This document shows, piece after piece, positions 21,596 to 25,952 of a stretch of 25,952 nt of DNA. The DNA is from Sulfolobus sp. SCGC AB-777_G06 (GTDB taxonomy: Archaea; Thermoproteota; Thermoprotei_A; Sulfolobales; Sulfolobaceae): positions 1 to 25,952 of the forward strand of contig QEFN01000012.1 in NCBI GenBank assembly GCA_003086555.1, read 5' to 3'. The position numbers and the translations under genes are program-made. Every line of letters begins with the position of its first letter. Within the stretch, counting starts at the first letter, position 1. Below the pieces are notes generated by a model that had not been told where the DNA came from, made no database searches, and saw only the letters and a list, made by a program, of their open reading frames with translations.

Positions 21596-21791
21596 TGGGG
21601 GGCAATGAAGGGACGGAAAAGAAGTGAGCAGGTAGCAATGAAGGTGGAACTTCTTCACTAATACTAATGTTATGAATCATTCTCTTAGGGAGAATATAGA
21701 TATAGTCTTTAAGTGAAAGAGAACACAAGATATGGGTAATGTATCGTGTTTTCCTTTTATTATCATTGGACTTTATAATATCTGGTAATAC

Positions 21792-21808
21792 TATCTAGAC
21801 TCTAGATA
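21792..21808. promoter_or_regulatory. 17-bp perfect palindrome at the Argonaute operon promoter
   Basis: TATCTAGA-C-TCTAGATA. It abuts the TATA-like ATATTTTTAAATC (about 21808-21820) and lies 34 nt before the ATG at 21842. A natural operator for the winged-helix protein encoded first in the operon. Confidence 0.6.
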
Positions 21809-21841
21809 TATTTTTAAATCTTACTTACTAGAATAAAAGAT

Positions 21842-22117
21842 ATGTTAACTGAAATAGAGAATTACATTACGCCTATGTCAAAGTTACTTTATATTATCTA
21901 TAATAAGGATCCTGATAATATTCGGAGGTTGAAGGAACTGTCTGGATACACCACACAGACAGTGTATAATAACATAAGAGTGATGAAAGAGCTGGGATTA
22001 GCTGATATAATAGTAGTAAATAAGGTTAGAAGAAAAGTAGTGTTGACTGAAAAAGGTAAGAAAATAGCTAGACTTGTAGAGTATTTAATTGAGAATTTGA
22101 AAAGTGAATTGAAATGA
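21842..22117 (+). CDS. winged-helix regulator coupled to short Argonaute
   Basis: 91 aa, a compact MarR/ArsR-like winged helix: SKLLYIIYNKDPDNIRRLKE, the turn and recognition helix SGYTTQTVYNNIRVMKELGL, wing IIVVNKVRRKVVLTEKGKK and a final dimer helix. The stop overlaps the Argonaute start by 4 nt (ATGA), so the two are translationally coupled. A perfect palindrome at its TATA box suggests autoregulation. Linking a repressor to the defence gene could keep expression low until invasion; I do not know this gene as a standard partner of SiAgo. Confidence 0.82.
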   Translation: MLTEIENYITPMSKLLYIIYNKDPDNIRRLKELSGYTTQTVYNNIRVMKELGLADIIVVNKVRRKVVLTEKGKKIARLVEYLIENLKSELK

Positions 22118-23496
22118 GTGACTATGCCACTATATTACAAGAAAATAAAATCAATGTGGTATTCAGAAGTAACAACAAACATTATGTACCAGAATTCATA
22201 ACTGCACTTAAACCATATGAGGGAAGAGACATAAACCTTCAAGTACTAGTAGTTAATGGGGACAATGAAGTATGCGATTTGGTAAAATTACTTTTCTATG
22301 AAATATATGCCAAAAATGATACTAAACACCACTGGCCTTATACAAATACGATAGGAGGGATTTCGAGAGTTTTTGAGATAAGATATAATTTCGATCCTAG
22401 TACGATAAGTCGTATTAACATAGATAGTAAAAATGACTTCATAAACAATATCTATAATCAACTAGATACGAATCGCTTTAATGTAGCAGTAATTATCGCA
22501 GATAGGAAACTGACAAATGAATTTCATGACAAAATAAAAGCTGCACTGATAGGTAACAGGTTACGAACACAATTTGTTACATTTACTACATTAAAAAGGC
22601 TAAAAAAAATAGAATATAAAGCTACAATCCCATTAACAATTGCAGTTCAATTAATTGCAAAGGCAGGAGGTACCCCATGGATAGTAGATTCCAGCATTTA
22701 TAATGATTTAAGTAAAAAAGTCAGTAGTAATGGGATGTTAATGGGGATAGCTTTTGCTAGGCCACAAAAGGATAAAATAACCTATAGTGTAGGATACTTT
22801 ACTACCCTTAATAATTACTACCAAAGATTCGACGTGCAGCCTATTGATAAAAGTATACCTATTAATGATAATACCGAGGGGCTTTATGTACCAAAGGAGG
22901 CTATGATGAGAACGTTAGACTCTGGTATAAGGTGGTACAAAAACATTATGAGGACCACTCCGCCACTCTTGATTATTTTTAAGACTTCACCTATGCATAA
23001 AGATGAAAAAGAGGCCATAGAAACCGTCGTGGGAAAGGATACTAAATGGGTCTTTATTCATGCACAATATAATACGCCCGTAAGGCTATTTGGTGATAAA
23101 TCATCTGATTATTATGTTAATAGGGGAACGGTAATCATTAAGAAAAGAAATAGATGGAATCCTAATAATGGAGACTATTTGCATAGTGAAATAATAATAA
23201 CTGCTACAGGGAAATATATGAAACCCAGTACTAGCAACGCCTCTAAATTGGAAGAAAAACATATAATGTTGGGTACGCCAAGACCTATAACTCTTAGCGT
23301 ATATTCATCATTTGACGTGAATCCGATAGGTATAGCTGAACTTGCTTTATCCCAGATTAAGGCTGACTGGGAACATCCAGATATAAGGAGCAGGAGAATT
23401 GCAGTACTAAAATATGCAAATAGAATGGCTAAGCTTGTCCACTACATAAATAGCTTAGGATCTATTCCATCAATTGATGTGAGGGATGTACTTTAA
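22114..23496 (+). CDS. ago: short prokaryotic Argonaute (MID-PIWI), catalytically dead, SiAgo-like
   Basis: 460 aa, too short for N and PAZ domains. MID at about residues 85-200: FNVAVIIADRKLTNEFHDKI, then RTQFVTF (Q153) and IAVQLIAKAGGTPWIVD (K183), the guide 5'-end pocket pattern. PIWI from about 205: MGIAFAR (210-216) stands where active enzymes have GxD, so the first catalytic Asp is replaced by Ala; then LLIIFKTSPMHKDEKEAIE, RGTVIIKKR, LGTPRPITLSVYSSF (386-400) and a late IRSRRIAVLKYANRMAKLVHY. Short, inactive Argonautes sense guide-matched nucleic acid and trigger an effector. In S. islandicus, SiAgo works with Aga1 and the membrane protein Aga2; the two convergent genes here fit those partners. 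Confidence 0.9.
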   Translation: MSDYATILQENKINVVFRSNNKHYVPEFITALKPYEGRDINLQVLVVNGDNEVCDLVKLLFYEIYAKNDTKHHWPYTNTIGGISRVFEIRYNFDPSTISRINIDSKNDFINNIYNQLDTNRFNVAVIIADRKLTNEFHDKIKAALIGNRLRTQFVTFTTLKRLKKIEYKATIPLTIAVQLIAKAGGTPWIVDSSIYNDLSKKVSSNGMLMGIAFARPQKDKITYSVGYFTTLNNYYQRFDVQPIDKSIPINDNTEGLYVPKEAMMRTLDSGIRWYKNIMRTTPPLLIIFKTSPMHKDEKEAIETVVGKDTKWVFIHAQYNTPVRLFGDKSSDYYVNRGTVIIKKRNRWNPNNGDYLHSEIIITATGKYMKPSTSNASKLEEKHIMLGTPRPITLSVYSSFDVNPIGIAELALSQIKADWEHPDIRSRRIAVLKYANRMAKLVHYINSLGSIPSIDVRDVL

Positions 23497-24224
23497 GAAG
23501 GAATAGGTGGCTTTTCATTAAATTTAGTTCTCCTTGTATTTACCGTATAATCTCTGGATAACTTTACATTTATATAGTCAGGGTTTCCGAAAATTTCTTC
23601 TGTAACTTCCTTTATAAAATCATACCTGGTCTTAGGTTCTACTACACCTTTTTTATTAATTTCTCTCTTTAATTTCCTAGTTAATCTATTATTCTCGCTA
23701 TTTATTTTTATTTTTCTATCTATATAAAGCTCGGCTTTATTATCGAATACTTTTACAGTGAATTTTGCTCCGACACAGATTTCATAATTGTCTATGTTAT
23801 ATCTTTCTATGCACACGTATATGCCGTTTCTACTCTCGTCTATTGTCCATCTCTCGCTTCCTTTCTTATCTCTATTAATATCTTCTAGCTTTTGGTATAT
23901 TATGTATCGTAACGCGTTCATAAAAATTTGTGAAAAATAGTCCTTATTGTCTTCTGGTATTATTTTCTTACAATTCTTTTTAATATCACTAAAGTTTATA
24001 TTATGATTTTTTAAAACTTCAGCTATTCTATCCTTTAGTAAATCATCCTTGTCAATTACTGTAGTAAAGAATATCTTTTTCTCTCTAACTACTCCGAAAA
24101 TACCATATTTAGATAATTCTTTTACTGCACCATACGCATTTTTTTCATTATCTATTTCAATACAATTCAATACTAAATCTGGCAATTCTTGTTCTGTTCT
24201 GAACATATTAGATTCCAAAACCAT
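23493..24224 (-). CDS. aga1: Argonaute-associated protein, Aga1-like
   Basis: 243 aa, soluble, mixed alpha/beta: beta-rich N-terminal part (YGIFGVVREKKIFFTTVI), a helical middle, then strands YEICVGAKFTVKVFDNKAEL and a charged C-terminus. No enzyme motif seen. Identification rests mainly on context: right size, directly behind a TM-anchored gene and facing a short Argonaute, as in the SiAgo system, where Aga1 binds Ago and helps load or relay the signal. By role it is comparable to APAZ-type partners of other short Argonautes. It starts 3 nt after the end of the effector gene and its stop overlaps the Argonaute stop by 4 nt, tail to tail. Confidence 0.7.
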   Translation of the reverse strand: MVLESNMFRTEQELPDLVLNCIEIDNEKNAYGAVKELSKYGIFGVVREKKIFFTTVIDKDDLLKDRIAEVLKNHNINFSDIKKNCKKIIPEDNKDYFSQIFMNALRYIIYQKLEDINRDKKGSERWTIDESRNGIYVCIERYNIDNYEICVGAKFTVKVFDNKAELYIDRKIKINSENNRLTRKLKREINKKGVVEPKTRYDFIKEVTEEIFGNPDYINVKLSRDYTVNTRRTKFNEKPPIPS

Positions 24225-24227
24225 GTT

Positions 24228-25340
24228 CTAATTCACCTTTTTTACACGCATCCAGTCTGATAATCTTTTAACAATTTCTATAATTATTGATATTAGGCCT
24301 AACACATACGAAATTATTAAAACTGCTATTGCTACTATAGAATGAAGTAAGGTCTGAAAGTAGGAAGGAGACACAATAGGTATTACAAATCCCCAAATAA
24401 TCAATAATGTATTTGAAATTAATGAAGACACTAATATAATATTAGCTTTACGATGAGCTTTCTTTATCTCTTTGTCTATTTCTAATATCTTTTTCATTTC
24501 CTCCTCATTAGATAAACCTATTACATAAACTACTTTGTCCAGGTTAAGAAGTTTCATTAATATTAACAATAAGAAAAGCCTTTCTTTAGGAACAAAAAAT
24601 TCGCTACTATGGTATTCTCCTCCATATGGTTCATAATTTTTCATGTATTCATTTACGTCCTTCTCCATAATTTCTCTGATAATCTGCGTCCACAGCTGGT
24701 TAAGTCGTAACCCTGAGCTTTCTCCATATATATAATAAGCTAATAGGCTTTCTACAAGGTCATTCCTATTGAATTGCTTTTGTTCAAGGTTTATATCTTC
24801 ATTATTAATTTTCTTATACATGAAATAATATAATTTACATGCGTCATCTGGGCATGTCTCGTTAAACATAGCAAAAGTGAAACCTAAAAATTCCGGGATT
24901 TTATTAACTCCAACGATTCTGTAAAAATTAACACTTTTCAATATACAGTGTAGCTTGTCTTCTAAGTCATCTACATTAGAGCCTATCATTTTAAGTACAT
25001 ATAGATATACTGAAGCAGCAAATCCTAGCTCCCAATTAGATTTCATAGACTCTGACAATTGATAAATGAGGCTTTCTAATCTTTTCTTAATTTCCGATTT
25101 TATTTCTTCTCTTTTTTCACTGTTTATGGCCAATTCTCCTGAAATGAGGTGGAATAAAGCACCCCAAGCTAAGACTACTTCATCCTGAAGATCAGGAGAA
25201 TTAATATATTTATTGAATAACTCTAGTCCAATTAACCTTAGTTTTTCATAGTATTCTCCACTACTTACGAAAGTAAGTCTTACATCATGGCTTTCTTCTC
25301 TTTTTTTAATCCTCCATCTTCGAGTAATACTAAAAAGCAT
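24228..25340 (-). CDS. aga2: C-terminally membrane-anchored effector, Aga2-like
   Basis: 370 aa. Residues 1-295 are soluble, acidic and helical, ending in a basic amphipathic helix EIDKEIKKAHRKAN; two membrane helices follow (about 299-320, NIILVSSLISNTLLIIWGFV; and about 331-356, SIVAIAVLIISYVLGLISII), then a short basic tail. In the SiAgo system the Aga2 effector is a membrane protein that depolarises the cell when Ago is triggered, killing the infected cell. Size, topology and gene order match. It is the first gene of a two-gene operon with Aga1; a TATA-like AATATAAC lies about 40 nt upstream. Homology is inferred from pattern and context. Confidence 0.75.
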   Translation of the reverse strand: MLFSITRRWRIKKREESHDVRLTFVSSGEYYEKLRLIGLELFNKYINSPDLQDEVVLAWGALFHLISGELAINSEKREEIKSEIKKRLESLIYQLSESMKSNWELGFAASVYLYVLKMIGSNVDDLEDKLHCILKSVNFYRIVGVNKIPEFLGFTFAMFNETCPDDACKLYYFMYKKINNEDINLEQKQFNRNDLVESLLAYYIYGESSGLRLNQLWTQIIREIMEKDVNEYMKNYEPYGGEYHSSEFFVPKERLFLLLILMKLLNLDKVVYVIGLSNEEEMKKILEIDKEIKKAHRKANIILVSSLISNTLLIIWGFVIPIVSPSYFQTLLHSIVAIAVLIISYVLGLISIIIEIVKRLSDWMRVKKVN

Positions 25341-25440
25341 AAGATTTACTTATGAATATTCTCTGTTATACCAGGTTATATTTTTTAGTTAGAATCATAT
25401 CTTGGGCCCAGCGTGCTTTCCTATAATAGCTGAGATAGAA

Positions 25441-25456
25441 TAAACTCCCCAGTTTA
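25441..25456. repeat. dispersed palindrome TAAACT-CCCC-AGTTTA, perfect copy
   Basis: Perfect copy with right flank CTGAGAAAAATTCAAC. As at 7674, it stands directly upstream of a guide RNA promoter. It also marks the border between the defence module and what follows. Confidence 0.85.
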
Positions 25457-25476
25457 CTGAGAAAAATTCAACTAGT

Positions 25477-25485
25477 TTTATAAAA
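25477..25485 (+). promoter_or_regulatory. TATA box of guide RNA 2
   Basis: TTTATAAAA, 27 nt before the predicted start at 25508, matching guide RNA 1. Confidence 0.7.
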
Positions 25486-25507
25486 CTTTCTCTATACATA
25501 GAATTTT

Positions 25508-25570
25508 AGGGCGGTGATGAGAGTACGGCGAAACTGGGGAGATGAGGAACGGCTTAGAAGCTGAGCCCCG
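25508..25570 (+). ncRNA. C/D-box-like guide RNA, copy 2
   Basis: Predicted 63-nt RNA starting AGGGCG. Box C GTGATGA (25514-25520), guide GAGTACGGCGAAA, D'-like CTGG, C'-like GATGAGG (25541-25547), guide AACGGCTTAGAAG, box D CTGA (25561-25564) and GCCC that can pair with the 5' GGGC. Same length, promoter and boxes as the RNA at 7573-7635 with different guide segments, the expected pattern for two C/D guide RNAs. Behind it is a GC-rich GCCTC-GAGGC hairpin (25570-25590) that may end transcription. Targets not determined. Confidence 0.7.
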
Positions 25571-25797
25571 CCTCAGAGAGGGCGAGGCTTTCCGCCCCCT
25601 TGACCCCCTTTCTTTGTAATAGCTACTACCGAAGCTGTAAAAAGAGTCGAAAGTAAAAGTGGACAGAGGAGCCTTTCCTATTCCTAGTTGTATAAATTTT
25701 TCTAAACTAAAACAGTAAACTGCAGAGGTTATATTGTTTACCTTGAAGGGCGAGGCTTCTCAGTTCCTTCTCAGTATCCATAATACGCGACACTTCA
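25571..25797. other. intergenic stretch behind guide RNA 2
   Basis: Contains two similar GGGCGAGGCTT words (25590 and 25748) and CCGCCCCCTTGACCCCC, loosely like the origin hairpins. A short minus-strand frame (25707-25781, MDTEKELRSLALQGKQYN) may be a microgene or a remnant; support is weak. Confidence 0.4.
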
Positions 25798-25952
25798 TCA
25801 TTTACCTTCTTCCAGTTCCTTCATTAGTTCGTCAATCTTCTGTGAGACTTCTTTGACTTCGTACTTGGCGAAATACGAGTTTATCACCTTCTTAGTTTCC
25901 TTCACTACGGTGATTAAATCCTCGAGTACTTGCTCTTTCTTAGTATATTTAC
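25798..25952 (-). CDS. C-terminal part of a small helical protein (cut by window edge)
   Basis: The frame enters from the right edge and ends at TGA 25800-25798: YTKKEQVLEDLITVVKETKK, then INSYFAKYEVKEVSQKIDEL and MKELEEGK. Charged, all-helical, probably coiled coil. In style it resembles the products of the decayed three-gene operon at 962-1537 (for example VSQKIDELMKELE beside ISQVKDRVRKVIEKL), so it may belong to the same family of small plasmid proteins. Start and full length lie outside the window. Function unknown. Confidence 0.6.
   Translation of the reverse strand, partial: KYTKKEQVLEDLITVVKETKKVINSYFAKYEVKEVSQKIDELMKELEEGK

Larger units (their letters stand above)
19977..21791. other. 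gene-free, pyrimidine-rich region; candidate replication/transfer origin
   Basis: About 1.8 kb with no convincing gene on either strand. From about 20100 to 21590 the plus strand is strongly enriched in C and T. It contains TTAGA-rich inverted pieces by the promoter of the 162-aa gene (20015-20095), GCTTTGC/CTAACT low-complexity tracts (20220-20480), a CCCGAAATTTCGGG palindrome (near 20166), a tandem duplication (20655 and 20959), four GC hairpins and a TGCCTGGC/CCTAGCC tract. Strand bias, iterons and hairpins are typical of plasmid origins. Whether it is oriV, oriT or both is open. Confidence 0.6.

Noticed and set aside
21560..21600. tRNA T-arm like sequence (GGGTTCGAGATTCGAG on the minus strand)
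   Set aside because: Made by TCGAA/TTCGAG repeats; no acceptor, anticodon or D arm around it.
21543..21728. 61-aa minus-strand frame at the end of the origin region
   Set aside because: Made of low-complexity repeat sequence in its second half and without promoter; not protein-like.
5676..25456. TAAACT-CCCC-AGTTTA as terminal inverted repeat of an IS
   Set aside because: The copies do not flank transposase genes in pairs and no target-site duplications are visible; they mark different kinds of borders.

Overview
The window looks like DNA from a member of the Sulfolobales (Saccharolobus/Sulfolobus type). The evidence is AT-rich sequence with leaderless or near-leaderless genes behind TATA boxes, use of ATG/GTG/TTG starts, partial tRNA-Glu att sites and an SSV-type integrase fragment, crenarchaeal conjugation genes, and an archaeal short-Argonaute module of the SiAgo kind. 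It reads as a conjugative plasmid of the pNOB8 group, or an integrated or decaying copy of one. Organism and plasmid group are inferences from protein and motif recognition; no search was run.

Left part, about 1-5700, is a scrap yard. It holds the end of an IS transposase, a small ribbon-helix-helix (RHH) gene, a three-gene minus-strand operon in which each gene carries one disabling change (one of them is an exact A_AAA_AAT slippery heptamer), a Fic/Doc gene next to a winged-helix gene, the N-terminal piece of an SSV-type integrase that reads into a tRNA-Glu 3' half, a broken second transposase, and a small operon for a signal-peptide-bearing hydrophobic peptide plus two membrane proteins. 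Two 175-bp direct repeats, each starting with the 3' half of a different tRNA-Glu isoacceptor, bracket about 2 kb.

Middle part, about 5700-20000. After a winged-helix/membrane operon, a GGTACC-rich non-coding stretch and a DUF1286-like gene comes the conjugation block. It has a glycosylation-rich surface protein, a small membrane protein, a 50-aa RHH protein and a VirB4-type ATPase on the minus strand. On the plus strand are a VirB2-like pilin, a VirB6-like protein whose N-terminus repeats the pilin fold and adds an Ig-like domain, a soluble protein of unknown role, small membrane proteins, and a VirD4/TraG-type coupling ATPase with an extra winged-helix and nuclease-like tail. Five promoters in this block carry the same 30-bp module, so the block is probably one regulon.

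About 20000-21840 is a gene-free, strongly pyrimidine-rich region with four copies of a GC hairpin and a tandem duplication, the best candidate for a replication or transfer origin. It is followed, about 21840-25340, by a winged-helix regulator translationally coupled to a catalytically dead short Argonaute, with two convergent partner genes (Aga1-like and a C-terminally membrane-anchored Aga2-like effector): a complete abortive-infection type defence module carried by the mobile element.

Two 63-nt C/D-box-like small RNA genes (about 7.6 and 25.5 kb) share a promoter and box scaffold but differ in the guide segments. A palindromic motif, TAAACT-CCCC-AGTTTA, lies at module borders throughout.
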